Shown: positions 1 through 12,619 of the stretch, one piece after another
Position numbering within the stretch: the first letter of the stretch is position 1
Layout of the letters: the number at the start of each line of letters is the position of its first letter
DNA from: Cliona cf. orientalis
Taxonomy: Eukaryota; Porifera; Demospongiae; Clionaida; Clionaidae
Direction of reading: 5' to 3'
DNA length: 64,000 bases
Assembly (NCBI GenBank): GCA_963930775.1
Contig: OZ005695.1
Coordinates: forward strand, 372,001 to 436,000
The notes under the pieces: generated by a model
Database searches by the model: none
Told to the model about the DNA's origin: nothing
Seen by the model: the letters and a program-made list of their open reading frames with translations, nothing else
Program-made: the position numbers and the translations under genes

Positions 1-273
1 CTCGTCGCCAAAATATGTCGTGACTTAGCACAGTGAAGTAAAACTTTCATTAATACTTTTTACTTGTCGACAATATTGCAATGCACACATATATAGATTC
101 ACAAAAACCACAAAACAGGATACACAAAATAACCACGAACATTACAGTATGCATACTACAGGCCTGTACTGGACAACATTTTTGTGTGTCACATTGTGTG
201 TCGTTACAATATTATGATACAAGTGCTAGCACTCATAGCCTAATGTTAGTGTATGATCACTTCATGTATATAG

Positions 274-833
274 CCCTAGAGGACCTGGCTAACGATGGTG
301 ACCACAAGCTACTGGTGGGAGACCTAGGCAGCGGACAGTATGATATGAAACTAAAGGTATTCAAAGGTAAAAATTTAATGTATTTCTGCACACACACACT
401 CACGTACTCCTCCATCCATGCAATGTCATACATAAATACACATAATATTATGATAGCTATGAGCTAGGTCGTGTTACACCAATCTGGCAATGCCAGATTG
501 ATGTAACACAACCTAGCTCGTAGCTATCAATATCATGACGAACACCCAATCAAGAAGTTTGCTGAAATGATAAATACAGAAACTCATACCTCTGCACTGA
601 TTCTCATCCTGCAGGCACGGAGCAGACCCAGGAGAGTCCCCTGATGGAAATGCCGACTGGCGTGTGTACATTCTACATGGACACGACTGACCCTCGCACT
701 CCGGCGGTGGCTGTGTCCTGCGGCAGCTTCATCTACGTCTTCAAGAACCTCAGACCTTACTTCAAGTTTACGCTGCCACTGCTAGAGGTGGGGAACATGT
801 CACACTGAATGAGATTTTCTGACATTGATGTTA

Positions 834-870
<37 letters not shown>

Positions 871-3617
871 TTAGCTCAATTCGACAGAGGTTGACTTATG
901 GAACCAAGTTAAGGAGGTAGGTATAGGAGGTATTTCATTTGATGATGATGATGATGTCATTGTTGGCTCCACCCACCAGGATAAGATTGACCCAGCCATC
1001 ATGCGAGAATCGTTGGAGAGCATGAACAACGATGGAACCGATATACCACTCACCGTTCGATCGCTCAAGTAAGTTTATAAAAAAACCCTCCTTTCTCTCA
1101 TGTTTACATTGGATTTTAGAACTGATATCTGGCAATGAGACAGTTAGATATGATATGCTTCTCACTTGCTCGTATAATACCGATATTATGATCCCACCCA
1201 TGCACGTGCTCTCTTTCTTCCTAGATTTCTCCAGCTGGATACAGAGGACCTGCTACCGTTTGCCGCTGTGTTCAAGCACATTCCCCTGAAGCGTCAGACC
1301 ATCATCACCTGTATGACCACGCTCAAGAAGAGCCATGAAGAGGCGGACGCTGTTAGCTGCATCGTGGTAGGGACAGAGAATAAAGATATCTACATCCTCG
1401 ACCCTGAGGCTTTCACGGTGCTCAAAAAGGTGAACTTTTTAGTGTACTCTAATACAACAAGTGCATGTATGCATGTACAGGTAGGCTTTTTGTACTGTAT
1501 ACAGGTAAACCTTTTATGTACTCTAACTTGTACTGGTGCTTTATCCTTACTCTAACATGTAGGTTTTTTGAGTATTTCATTATTATTATTTTGCATCACA
1601 CACCAACAGATGCGCACAAAAATTAATATTATAATAACTTGAATATGTGTACTGGTAGGCTTATTATTCGAAAGTAGTTTGAAAAATGGATCACAACTCC
1701 GACTCAATTTATGATATGCTTAACAAAGTATGTTCCATCTCCCGTTTACCCTCCCTCCCTCTCTCCTTCAGCTCATACTGCCTGCCGTGCCGGTCTTCAT
1801 AAGTGCCACTGGTCTCTACGATGTTGAGTATTATGTCTCCGTCGCCTGCCGGGACGCCTGCGTCTACACGCTAAAGACGGGAGGCCACACCCCCAAGTAC
1901 AAGATCCCCCTTGGCTCTCAGCCGTGCGGACTGCAGAGAATGGACAAAAATATCTTTATTGGGTGCATGGATAATACACTTGCCTGCTACTCCACAAAGG
2001 TGAAAGAAATATATTGTCAAAAGTGGACCCTTGAAATTTTGTTCCACACAGCAGGGTACAAGGCTTACATCTATATCTCTCTCTTTCTCTCTCTCTTTCT
2101 CTCCCTCTCTCTCTCTCTCTCTTTCTTTCTCTTTCTAGGGTAAGCGTTTATGGCTTCATAACCTTCCAGCTGCCATCACAGCCCTGGAGCTGTTGGACCA
2201 CCGGCCTCGTGGTATCAAGGGGGTCATCATCGCTCTGAAGAACCGGGAAGTCAGATTCTACAGGGACAAGTACCTCGTCAATACAATCACCCTCGAGGTA
2301 AGGACATGATATTATTATTCAAATACTGATATCTGATAGGCTTGATAATTTCTCAATTTTCAGAAATATTATTAATAGTTTATCAGCCTTTGAAGTATAA
2401 CTTTATATATTGACATGCATGAAGCAAGTGGCTTGGAAGGATTCTATATACAAATACGTAATAATAGCCTTTTTACCATCCATGAAGAGAATTTTTATTA
2501 TCTTGTTTCCAGGATGTGGTTGTAGGTTTGAAGTTTGGTCCCTTTGGTCGTGAAGAAGGTGCGCTGCTCATGGTAACGCAGGGTGGGGCTCTCATCGTTA
2601 AGATGTTAAAGAGAACGGCGTCCCTCGAAGCGAAGGACCCCAACCCTGGACCTCCCAAAGGGCAGCTGGGGAAACTTAACGTACCAAAAAAGACTAAGGT
2701 GTTTGTCGACCAGACCATCAGAGAGAGGGAGAACGCCATAGGTCAGTCTGTGAGAGTGTGACTATTTCTGCTAAAATTGGTAATAATTACGTGAAAAATT
2801 AATGCTTATGTAGTTCATTGTGGTATATCCTGCACTTTTCCTGTATTTACAATTGTAGAAAATTCTATTACCGGTATTTAGATGCTCTAAAATTTTCCTA
2901 ATTCTATGGCTATCATATTATGAATTTGGAATGTTACTCATGTGAGTATTACTCTTGCACAATGCTTTCCTTGTGGCTGCAGCAATGCACAACACCTTTC
3001 AGCGTGACCTCAGTCGTCTGAAGCTCGAGGTCGCGAGAGCCTACGCTAAAGTTGTCTCCTCCTCTCTTGCCCCTGTCATTAACTCGAAGGACGTTTCAGT
3101 AAAGATCTCGGCCCATGTCCAAGGTCTGGGACCTCTTTTTCAGCTGACGTTTACCGTGCAGAACACGGCACCCTCGGCTGTGCTCACTAACCTCTGCATC
3201 ACCTTCAAGTGTGATGAGTCACTCTATAGGATCTACAAGAAACTCATACAGGTTGGCAAGTTGTATTCTATAATATAAGTTTGTGATGCAACTGATAAAA
3301 GAGTATTAACAATGCTTGAGTTCAAACCAAAGACAGTAATTATTATTGTTATTATAGCAACCTTGTTGTATCACTACATTGTCACTTGCAAATTTCACTT
3401 TCAACAACAATGTAATCATCCACACACCACATGCACACACCAGCTTCCCTTGCTGGTTCCCTCTCTGGAGTACAATTTTGAGACAAGAGTGGAGTGTCTG
3501 GATGAAGTCGGAAGGACAGAGAACATTAGTGTATTTGTTATGAGGAAAGGCAACCCGGCCCCTTTAATCAGTGCTCTAATTAAAATGCCTGTTAGCGAGA
3601 GTGTCATTGTCGTGTAA
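274..3617 (+). CDS. BBS1: BBS1, Bardet-Biedl syndrome 1 protein (5' end missing)
   Basis: Subunit of the BBSome, the coat complex that moves membrane proteins in and out of cilia. Ten exons with consistent GT-AG sites and phase: 274-366, 615-787, 875-916, 980-1068, 1225-1429, 1772-1999, 2139-2297, 2513-2741, 2983-3251 and 3444-3617, about 553 codons. The family is about 590 aa, so roughly 40 N-terminal residues lie upstream. Recognisable stretches, from N- to C-terminus: LVGDLG near the start, KNLRPYFKF, KRQTIITCMTTLKK, VGTENKDIYILDPEAF, KLNVPKKTKVFVDQT, and the C-terminal ear-like domain with QGLGPLFQLT and LLVPSLEY. The propeller is followed by the appendage-like domain, as in animal BBS1. 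Introns are 60 to about 340 bp; the one at 917-979 is only 63 bp. The first listed exon start rests on alignment, so its exact 5' edge is less certain. Its last two exons were copied into the receptor array downstream. Confidence 0.93.
451..530. repeat. Near-perfect 80-bp palindrome in a BBS1 intron
   Basis: The arms 451-489 and 490-530 are almost exact reverse complements meeting at TCTGGCAATGCCAGA. They could form a hairpin in DNA or pre-mRNA. It is probably a tiny foldback transposon relic; no coding content. Confidence 0.7.
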
Positions 3618-3683
3618 CTCATTACTGTGTATATAGAGCTATAAAAACAAGTTCGTGTCACATGAATACCATAGTAAATTAAA

Positions 3684-3800
3684 GTGGGGGAGGAACCTGA
3701 TCCTATCAGATTCTATGCTGTACGTGTGAGCAAAGGCTCCCTCCCTTGATCGATTCATAACAGTTACTAGCTGTTGGCAATCAGTGACAGTGAGTGAAAG
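3684..3800 (+). promoter_or_regulatory. Conserved 5' flank of receptor A (candidate promoter/5' UTR)
   Basis: The block running from GGGAGGAACCTGATCC to the ATG is repeated nearly unchanged before receptors C (7664-7762), D (10010-10123) and E (12500-12619). It includes CTATCAGATTCTATGCTGTA, TCGATTCATAACAGTTACT and AATCAGTGACAGTGAGTGAAAG. Conservation may only reflect recent duplication, but this is the only sequence between the BBS1 relic and each start codon, so it must hold the promoter if these genes are transcribed independently. Confidence 0.45.
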
Positions 3801-5219
3801 ATGAAGTCTATTTATCAGCTGCCTGTGCTAATATTAAATTATGGTGTTGGTACGTGACTGAAATTTAATCATCTTGGACATAATAATGTACTATGATAAT
3901 ATTATTATCTAATTTTCAGTAATTTGTCAGTATCAGTGGGCATGTACAGCTCCTGATGTGAATGGACAATGGTACATACCAAGTGTGCACACGAGAGATC
4001 CTATGTTAACTTCTATAACTCCTGATAATGTATTACACATCTTTCGTGTTCCAACCCTGGATGCCAGTTGCTATGGCACAGTGACTGCCATAGAGTACTG
4101 CTACAGATACAGCTGGGCCACTGCTGGGAGTGGTCAAGTTACTTTCAGCTATACAGTTCTAATTTTAGAAGATACAGGAAGCAATTTTCTGATCAATAGA
4201 ACGTACACTATTCAAAATCATGGCTCAGTGGATAGTCCACATTGTGACAACAGTGGAAATGAGGTTACCTGCTGTGATGTGACAAATATTGAAAATTTTA
4301 TACTGCCAACAAATTTTTCCTTTGGAGTGACATCATCTGATCAGGGAAACACTAACGGAGTCACTCTACTGGGATTTCACGAAGTAGAGTATGGGGTGGA
4401 TGTAGAACTACTTAGCAGGGTTGATCTGACCTTGTCTGTGGGTTCAACTATAAGCAATGGGTTAACTGTGCTGAGAGGTATCCACATGCTCTGGTTTGTT
4501 ATTGGTAAGCACAAAAGTTAACAGCCCAACTTATGGCATACCTACCATGTGACTTCATTCAGGAATTGCACCAACGGAGTCACCTTCTACAACCACAGAA
4601 CCCCAAGTTTTGCCTACTATTGCTACCACTTCATCCATTGCTACTACTAGTGGTAAGCTCCTATTCTTATTATGCGCATGATGACCACCTGCCTCGGTCT
4701 AATTCAGGATCAACAACTGCTATAGATGCCCAAACGCCTACTGATCAAAATATTGACGCTCCAGTATCAACTTCACAAGATATTTTAGCAACACAAGAGG
4801 AGAGGGATAGTACTGCAGCAGCAATGGCACCCATTCTGACGTTAGTAGGATCCATAGTTGGTGCAGTGATTCTACTATCAGCAATCACTGTCCTCATTCT
4901 ACTTATGGCTTATCTGGTCAGGAAAAACAAGATTCTGAAGAGAGAATTGAATTCAGGGAATGGCCGAGAAATGAGGAGCAGCATGGCAGAAAAGACCGAC
5001 ACAGTAGACATAGTGGTGGATACTAATCCTTCATATATTCCCCTATGCACTCAAATCTCAACAGAAAACAATGTTGCTTACGGTGAGGTGACGATGAATC
5101 AAGATGGCAATGATCTATATGAAATTATGGATCCACCAATTGAAGATAGCACTACACAATTTGTTCAAGATGGACGGAGTGGAGAGTACACTACTGAATA
5201 TTATGATTATGTTAACTAG
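3801..5219 (+). CDS. Receptor A: kinase-less type I membrane receptor with Tyr-motif tail
   Basis: Four exons, 3801-3849, 3920-4504, 4563-4652 and 4708-5219, giving 411 aa; all junctions are phase 1. Exon 1 encodes a short signal peptide beginning MKSIYQL. Exon 2 is one ectodomain of 195 residues (about 17-211) with paired cysteines (SCYGTV, YCYRY, TCCDV) and N-glycosylation sequons; I do not recognise it as a named domain. Exon 3 is a Thr/Ser-rich stalk. Exon 4 adds more stalk, one TM helix (about residues 283-311) ended by VRKNK, and a tail with NPSY at 348-351 (PTB-type NPxY), VAYGEV at 364-369 (fits the ITIM pattern), YEIM at 379-382 (PI3K-type YxxM) and a C-terminal YDYVN (possible Grb2-type YxN). 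No kinase is present. First and best-preserved member of the array. Function in signalling is inferred from motifs only. Confidence 0.82.
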
Positions 5220-5584
5220 TACAATGTGTACACAATGATTATTTATTGTGGGTGTGCTGATTACACAAACATCATTATGCATTGTAGGATTGTAGTGATT
5301 AAATAACTATGTAATTTGGTTGAATCAGTCAAACTATTAACTGTAGAGTTCACATTAGTGTGTTTGTTATAAGGAAAGACAACCCGGCCCCTTTAATCAC
5401 TGCTCTAATTAAAATGCCCGTTAGCGAGAGTGTCATTGTTGTGTGATTCATTATGACAATAATTATTATCATTGTACTAATAATAATAGGACGATTTGTG
5501 TAGCATGAATACCATGTATGGTAAAAGTGGGAAGTACCAGATGTGTGCAACCAGGAAAGACAGCAAAAGTACCAGCATTGATCG
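5220..5584. pseudogene. Duplication junction with BBS1 last-exon relic, unit B
   Basis: 3' flank of receptor A, then from about 5349 to 5447 the second half of the BBS1 last exon (from ISVFV to the C-terminus). It reads through to a TGA where the parent has TAA, and ATGAGG has become ATAAGG, so an in-frame stop sits inside. The rest, 5448-5584, is the leader of receptor B, including GGAAAGACAGCAAAAGTACC, which recurs before receptor H. Confidence 0.75.
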
Positions 5585-6973
5585 ATGATGGCATCTTCAT
5601 GGTGGCTGCTAATGTTTGTGTTGCTCTACTACATACAGATAAAAAGTGAGCTTATGTCCATTTATTATAGCTGCTTAAAAGCTTTGCTGCATGGTTAGCT
5701 ATCAGCCAGGAAATTCTGCCAAGATTATTAATAATAATTACTGGTATAGGTGCCGCTGCTCAGTATCACTGGAACTGTTCTGTGCCTGGTGGCCATGGAG
5801 AGAGATACATCCCAGGCATTCAGAGAGGTTTTGATAGCAATAATATTATAGTGACTGCAGAAGATTCAATAAAGATGTATCGTGTTCGGAATCTGAATGC
5901 TGACTGTACTAGAGAAGCAGTGACTGCCATAGAGTTCTGCTATCAATACGATACAGACGGACCAGGAGAGGCTGTTTTTAACTGGACAGTGTTGATTCTT
6001 GAAGAGATTAGTATGTTCACAATAACCAGGATTATTACCATTGAAAGTTATCCTGATGGATTAGTCTGCATGGATGGTGTAGGAGGACGGGTTGAATGCT
6101 GTGATAGAGAGTACATCAATAGTTTCAATATTCAAACAAATACTTTTGCCTTTGGAGTGACTGAATCAGTTCAGGGAAACACTCATGGAGCCACACTACT
6201 GGGAGTTCATGAATCACAGCCGGAGTACGTAGTAGATACATTGATCATTTCTGCCATTGGACAAAGTATATCAGTGGGCTCCACTCTACCCAGGTCAGGA
6301 GGAACACTAAGAGGTCTACGATTACTCTGGTTTGTTATTGGTAAGCTCCCGTAGTTCTTAAGTACACAATATCATGATGACATGCAATTATTATTGTTTG
6401 ACCACCTGATTCATGATCAACATCTTGGTCTATAATTCAGGATCAACACCTCCTGGTACACCCACTGATGTCCAAACCACCAGTTCTCTGCTTGATTACA
6501 ACACCACAGATATTGATCCTCAAACTACAGGAACACCAACTTCACAAGATATTTTAGGAATACAAGAGGAGAGGGATAGTACTGTGGCAGCAATGACACC
6601 CATCCTTACATCAGTAGGAGCTGTAGTTAGTATAGTGATCCTGCTATCAGCAATTGTCATCCTCATTCTAATTACGGCTTATCTGGTCAGGAAACACAAG
6701 AAGAAAGATTCAGGGAATGGTAGAGAAAAGACGACCAGTGAAGCAGAAAAGATCAAAACAGTGGATATAGAGGTGGACACTAATCCTTCATACATTCCCC
6801 TGTGCACTCAAATCTCAACAGAAAACAATGTTGCTTATGGTGAGGTGACGATGAATCAAGATGGCAATGATCTGTATGAAATTATGGATCCACCAATTGA
6901 AGATAGCACTACACAACCTGCTCAAGATGGACAGAGTGGAGAGTACACTGACGAATATGACTATATATGTTAA
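5585..6973 (+). CDS. Receptor B: kinase-less receptor, divergent ectodomain subtype
   Basis: Three exons, 5585-5645, 5750-6340 and 6441-6973, giving 394 aa. The ATG at 5585 is followed at once by a second ATG; either could start. The signal peptide (WWLLMFVLLYY core) is stronger than in A. The ectodomain exon (591 nt) has the same Cys layout as A but differs clearly (EAVTAIEFCYQY, VFNWTVLILEE, VECCDREY); H is its close relative. The separate stalk exon of A is missing; the Thr-rich stalk starts exon 3. One TM helix follows, ended by VRKHKKK, then a tail with NPSYIPL, VAYGEV, YEIM and a C-terminal DEYDYIC, so the last Tyr motif lacks the YVN of A. B and H form a subtype with their own leader sequence. 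Confidence 0.8.
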
Positions 6974-7762
6974 TTAGTACATGTATACACACTTATAATA
7001 TTATTATAATTGTGGGTATGCTTATTTCACAAACATAATGCATTAACTATACCTGAGAAGTTGGTCAACACTCACTAACCTATAAGGTGGTTTGTGTAGT
7101 ATGGGTTTGGGTTTGGGATCAACAAGAAACTCATACAGGTTGGTCAAGGTCATCAAGGGCTTATCGACTCCTAGATGATATCCATAAAGTGGTAGGATGG
7201 TCAATGTTACTTTGTGATGCAGTAAAATGCTTAATGTGTGAAACTCATAATAATTGTTGTATTTATAGCAATGTTTATTAATCACTACATTATCATGTAC
7301 TCTAATATTAGCACTATTATGACATAACATTATGACTTAGTCACTTGCAAATTTTGCTTTCAACAACTTTGTAAAGTCGTAAACATTTGTACATACACAC
7401 ATAAACACGCACACACCACATGCATGCAGCTCCCCCCGCTGGTTCCTCTCTGGAGTACAGTTTTGAGACGAGAGTTGAGTGTCTGGATGAAGTCGGAAGG
7501 ACAGAGGACATTAGTGTGTTTGTTATGAGGAAAGGCAATCCGGTGCTCTAATTAAGATGCCTGTTAGCGAGAGTGTCATTGTTGTATAATTCATTATTGT
7601 GTATAATATTATAGAGCTACATGTACTAGTATGAAATCACATGAATATCATAGTAAAGTTTGGGAGGAACTTAATCCTATCAGATTCTATGCTCTATACA
7701 GGCTCACCCCCTCGATCGATTCATAACAGTTACTGTCGGCAATCAGTGACAGTGAGTGAAAG
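6974..7762. pseudogene. Intergenic unit with BBS1 exon relics upstream of receptor C
   Basis: At about 7117-7137 a short piece of the BBS1 penultimate exon survives (GATCAACAAGAAACTCATACAG, with the splice donor). At 7430-7589 the last BBS1 exon is present behind its CATGCAG acceptor, but a deletion after GGCAATCCGGT breaks its frame. Between them is AT-rich sequence from the old BBS1 intron. The end, 7590-7762, is the conserved receptor leader. Confidence 0.75.
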
Positions 7763-9442
7763 ATGAAGTCTATTTATGAGCTATCTGTGCTAATATTAAA
7801 TTATGGTGTTGGTACGTGACTGAAATTTAATCATCTTGGACATAATAATGTACTATGATAATATTATTATCTAATTTTCAGTAATTTGTCAGCAGCGGTA
7901 TCAGTGGGCATGTACAGCTCCTGATGAGAATGGACAGTGGTACATACCAAGTGTGCGCATAAGAGATCCTACATTCACAAGAATAACTCCTGATAATGAG
8001 TTGTATATCTACCGTGTCCCAACTCTGGATGCCAGTTGCTATGGCACAGTGACTGCCATAGAGTACTGCTACAGATACAGCCAGGCTGTTGCTGGGAGTG
8101 GTCAAGTTACTTTCAGCTATACAGTTCTTATCTTAGAAGATACAGGAAACAATTTTCTGATCAATAGTACATACACTATTCAAAGTCGTGGCTCAGTGGG
8201 TAGTCCACATTGTGACAGAAGTGGAGACCAGGTTACCTGCTGTGATGTGACAAATATTGAAAATTTTATACTGCCATCCAATTTTATCTTTGGAATGATT
8301 TCATCAGCTCAGAGTAACACTAATGGAGTCACTCTACTGGGATTTCACACATCAGAGTATGGGGTGGATATAGAACTACTTAACGGGATTGGTCTGACCT
8401 TATCTGTTGGCTCAACTATAAGCAATGGGTTAACTGACCTGAGGGGTATCCGCATGCTCTGGTTTGTTATTGGTAAGCACAAAATTTATAATTAACAGCC
8501 CAACTTATGGCATACCTACCATGACACTGTGTCTTCATTCAGGAATTGCACCAACGGAGTCACCTACAACCACGATGTCGACTAGTTCATCCATTGCTAC
8601 CACCAAGCCCCAAGTTTTGCCTACTATTGCTACCACTTCATCCCTTACTACCACTAGTGGTAAGCTCCTATTCTTAACTACCGTATAGCGGGAAACTTTC
8701 GAGGGAGAAAACTTTCACGAATTTCGCGATTTTGCAGCCATCCGCGAAAGTTTTCTCCACGAAATTCTAGGTATGCCACACCCATTATGCGACCAGTTTT
8801 AGCATTCCGCGAAAGTTTTCTCCGCGAAATGATCCTTTCCTATCGATCCGCGAAAGTTTTCTCCCTTGAAAATTTCCTGCTATACGGTATGACATTGTGC
8901 ATGATGACCACCTGTCTCGGTCTAATTCAGGATCAACAACTGCTATAGATACCCAAACCGCTATTGATCAAAATATTGGCACTCCAGCATCAACTTCACA
9001 AGATATTATTTTAGCAACACAAGAGGAGAGGGATAGTACTGCAGCAGCAATGGCACCTATTCTGACATTAGTAGGAGCCGTAGTTGGTGCAGTGATTCTA
9101 CTATCAGCAATTGCTATTTTCATTCTACTTACGGCTTATCTGGTCAGGAAAAACAAGACTCTGAAGAGAGATTTGAATTCAGGGAATGGCCGAGAAATGA
9201 GGAGCAGCATGGCAGAAAAGAGCGACACAGTAGACATAGAGGTGGCCATTAATCCTTCATACATTCCCCTACGCACTCAAATCTCAACAGAAAACAATGT
9301 TGCTTACGGTAAGGTGACGATGAATCAAGATGGCAATGATCTGTACGAAATTATGGATCCACCAATTGAAGATAGCACTACACAACTTGCTCAAGATGGA
9401 CGGAGTGGAGAGTACACTGATGAATATGACTATATATGTTAA
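7763..9442 (+). CDS. Receptor C: kinase-less type I receptor, subtype A
   Basis: Four exons, 7763-7811, 7882-8472, 8543-8659 and 8931-9442, giving 422 aa with no stops and consistent phase 1 joins. Ectodomain is close to A but has two extra residues near its start (ICQQRYQWAC). The stalk exon is longer than in A (117 against 90 nt), with repeated Thr/Ser/Pro runs. The tail has NPSYIPL, VAYGKV (Glu to Lys against A), YEIM and a C-terminal DEYDYIC as in B. So the ectodomain is A-like while the tail end is B-like, which suggests exon exchange or gene conversion. Intron 3 carries a small inverted-repeat transposon (8681-8887). Confidence 0.82.
8681..8887. mobile_element. MITE with CCGTATAGC termini, TA target duplication
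   Basis: 207-bp non-autonomous DNA element. It starts CCGTATAGCGGGAAA and ends with the inverse, TTTCCTGCTATACGG, flanked by TA on both sides (8679-8680 and 8888-8889). Inside are repeated copies of CGAAAGTTTTCTCC in both directions. A TA duplication is typical of Tc1/mariner-type transposition. A relative with the same termini is at 56485-56703. It sits in intron 3 of receptor C. Confidence 0.8.
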
Positions 9443-10123
9443 TTAGTACAATGTACACACAATTATATTATTATATTATTGTGGGTATGCTCATTACACA
9501 AACATAATGCATTAACTACGTATACCTGAGAAGCTTACATGGTGGCTTATGTAGTATGGGTTTGGATTTGGGATCAACAAGAAACTCATACATGTAATAG
9601 CAATTAATGTTTATCATTGTCATGTACTCTAATAATAATAATATTACACTATAATAATTATGACATGATATTATTATGACTTACTCACTTGCAAATTTCA
9701 CTTTCAACAACATTGTGAAGTCATAAACATTAACACACACAAACATGCACACGCCACATGCATGCAGCTTCCCCTGCTGGTTCCCTCTCTGGAGTACAGT
9801 TTGAGACGAGAGTTGAGTGTCTGGATGAAGTCGGGAGGACAGAGAACATTAGTGTGTTTGTTATGAGGAAAGGCAACCCGGTCCCTTTAATCAGTGCTCT
9901 AATTAAGATGCCTGTTAGTGAGAGTGTCATTGTTGTGTAATTCATTACTGTGTGTATAGATCTACATGTACTAGTATGAAACAAGTTCGTATCACATAAA
10001 TACCATAGTAAAGTGGGGAAGGAACCTAATCCTATCAGATTCTATACTGTAAGTGTGAGTGAAGGCTCGCCCTCGATCGATTCATAACAGTTACTATCGG
10101 CAATCAGTAACAGTGAGTGAAAG
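9443..10123. pseudogene. Intergenic unit with BBS1 last-exon relic upstream of receptor D
   Basis: AT-rich 3' flank of C, then the BBS1 last exon at 9768-9940 behind a CATGCAG acceptor, ending in TAA. One T is missing in GAGTACAGTTTGAG against the parent, so the relic is frameshifted. The conserved receptor leader follows. Confidence 0.75.
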
Positions 10124-11580
10124 ATGAAGTCTATTTATCAGCTATCTGTGCTAATACTAAGTTTTTGTGTTGGTACGTGACTGAAATTTAATCACCTTGG
10201 CCATAATAATGTACTATGATTATTGTCTAATTTTCAGTTACTTGTCAGTATCAGTGGGCATGTACAGCTCCTGGTGAGAATGGTCAATGGTTCATACCAA
10301 GTGTGCGCATAAGAGATACTAGATTCACTTCTACAACTCCTGATAATGAATTGCATATCTATCGTGTTCCAACTCTGGTTGCCAGTTGCTATGGCACAGT
10401 GACTGCCATAGAGTACTGCTACACATACAGCCAGACCATTGCTGGGACTGGTCAAGTAAATTTCAGCTATACAGTTCTAATCTTAGAAGATGCTCCAGGA
10501 AACAATTTTCTGATCAATAGTACGTACACTATTCAAAGTCGTGGCTCAGTGGATAGTCCACATTGTGACAAAATTGGAGGCCAGATTACCTGCTGTGATG
10601 TGATAAATATTGAAAATTTTATACTGCCATCAAATTTTATATTTGGAGTGATTACATCAGCTTAGGGAAACACTAATGGAGTCACTCTACTGGGATTTCA
10701 CGAATCAGAGTATGGGGTAAATATAGTACGAATTAGTGGAATTGGTCTGACTTTGTCTGTGGGTTCAACTGTACACAGTGCGACAAGTGTCCTGAGAGGT
10801 ATCTGCATGCTCTGGTTTGTTATTGGTAAGCACAAAATTTAACAGCCCAACTTATGGCATACCTACCATGTGACTTCATTCAGGAATTGCACCAACGGAG
10901 TCACCTTCTACAACCGTCACAATGTCGACTAGTTCATCCATTAATACCACAGAGTCCCAAGTTTTGCCTACTATTGCTACCACTTCATCCATTGCTACTA
11001 GTAGTGGTAAGCTCCTATTCTTAATTATGTACATGATGACCACCTGTCTCGGTTTAATTCAGGATCAGCAACTGCTATAGATACCCAAACCACTACTGAT
11101 CAAAATATTGATGCTCCAGCATCAACTTTACAAGATATTTCAGGAACACAAGAGGAGAGGGAGGCGGATAGTACTGCAGCAGCAATGGCACCCATTCTGA
11201 CATTAGTAGGAGCCGTAGTTGGTGCAGTGATTCTACTATCAGCAATCACTGTCCTCATTCTACTTATGGTTTGCCTGATCAGGAAAAACAAGATTCTGAA
11301 GAGAGATTTGAATTCAGGGAATGGCCGAGAAATGAGGATCAGTATGGCAGAAAAGACCGACACAGTGGACATAGAGGTGGACACTAATCCTTCATACATT
11401 CCCCTATGCACTCAAATCTCAACAGAAAACAATGTTGCTTACGGTGAGGTGACGATGAATCAAGATGGCAATGATCTGTATGAAATCATGGATCCACCAA
11501 TTGAAGATAGCACTACACAATTTGTTCAAGATGGACAGACTGGAGAGTACACTACTGAATATTATGATTATGTTAACTAG
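10124..11580 (+). pseudogene. Receptor D: subtype A receptor with a nonsense codon in the ectodomain
   Basis: Four exons as in A: 10124-10172, 10238-10825, 10884-11006 and 11063-11580, nominally 425 codons. At 10663-10665 the codon that is CAG in paralogues is TAG, ending the protein after 158 residues, before the stalk and TM. All splice sites, phases and the tail (NPSYIPL, VAYGEV, YEIM, YDYVN) are otherwise intact, so the lesion looks recent. It could be a null allele in a polymorphic population, a source of a secreted half-domain, or a sequencing error. The stalk and TM/tail exons are almost identical to those of E. Confidence 0.8.
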
Positions 11581-12619
11581 TACACAATAATTGTTTATTA
11601 TGGGTGTGCTTTTTACACAAACATCATTATGCGTTGTAGGGTTGTAGTGATTAACTTATTATTATGCGATTTGGTTTGGCCTACGCTAAGGTATCTCCTC
11701 CTCCCTTGCCCCTGTCGTTGACTCGGCCCATGTCCAAGGTCTGGGGCCTCTCTTTCAGCTAACGCTTACCTTGCAGAACATAGCACCCTCGGCTGTGCTC
11801 ACTAACCTCTGCATCACCTTCAAGTGTGATGAGTCACTCTACAGGATCTACAAGAAACTCATACAAGTTGTATTCTATAATAATAATTGTTGGTAGTTGC
11901 TTAGCAACCAAAGTTTTTATAGGCAATTTGCCGGCTATGGGAAGGGGTTGGGTCATCATAAAGTAGGCCAATGATGAACAGAGGTCAACTACCAACAAAA
12001 TAGTTATCTGCCAGTTATTGGGGTGCATTCGACCATGCATCTCATGCACCCCAATTACTTGCAGACAACTAAGTTTATGATGCAACTGATAAGAGAGTAT
12101 TAATAATGCCAAAGACAGTAATTATTATTGTTATTATAGCAACCTTGTTGTATCACTACCTCATCAACTTTACTCACTTGCAAATTAATATCACTTTCAA
12201 TAACAATGAAATTTTGCAACATCCACACACCACATGCATGCAGCTCCCCCTGCTGGTTCCCTCTCTGGAGTACAGTTTTGAGACGAGAGTGGAGTGTCTG
12301 GATGAAGTTGGAAGGACAGAGAACATTAGTGTATTTGTTATGAGGAAAGGCAACCCGGTCCCTTTAATCACTGCTCTAATTAAGATGCCCGTTAGCGAGA
12401 GTGTCATTGTTGTGTAATTCATTACTGTGTATAATTATTATAGAGCTACATGTACTAGTATGAAACAAGTTTGTGTCACATGAGTATACCATAGTAAAGC
12501 GGGGAGGAAACTAATCCTATCAGATTCTATGCTGTACGTGTGTACGTGAGCAAAGGCTCGCTCCCTCGATTGATTTATAATTATTATTATTATTGGCAAT
12601 CAGTGACAGTGAGTGAAAG
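11581..12619. pseudogene. Intergenic unit with both last BBS1 exons, upstream of receptor E
   Basis: The best view of the duplicated unit. Receptor 3' flank (ending ...GATTTGGTTTGG) joins directly to the middle of the BBS1 penultimate exon at about 11680 (CCTACGCTAAGG), which runs to 11866 with internal deletions. The last exon at 12244-12417 keeps a full reading frame, its acceptor and stop. Between them lies the expected BBS1 intron with an extra insertion (about 11880-12070) containing an inverted repeat around GGGGTGCAT. The leader of receptor E follows. Confidence 0.8.

Noticed and set aside
1-273. BBS1 first exon within the window
   Set aside because: No sequence like the BBS1 N-terminus was found before 274; the missing 40 or so codons are probably upstream of the window.
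841-870. CT microsatellite as a regulatory element
   Set aside because: It is the polypyrimidine tract before a BBS1 acceptor; similar tracts precede other BBS1 exons.
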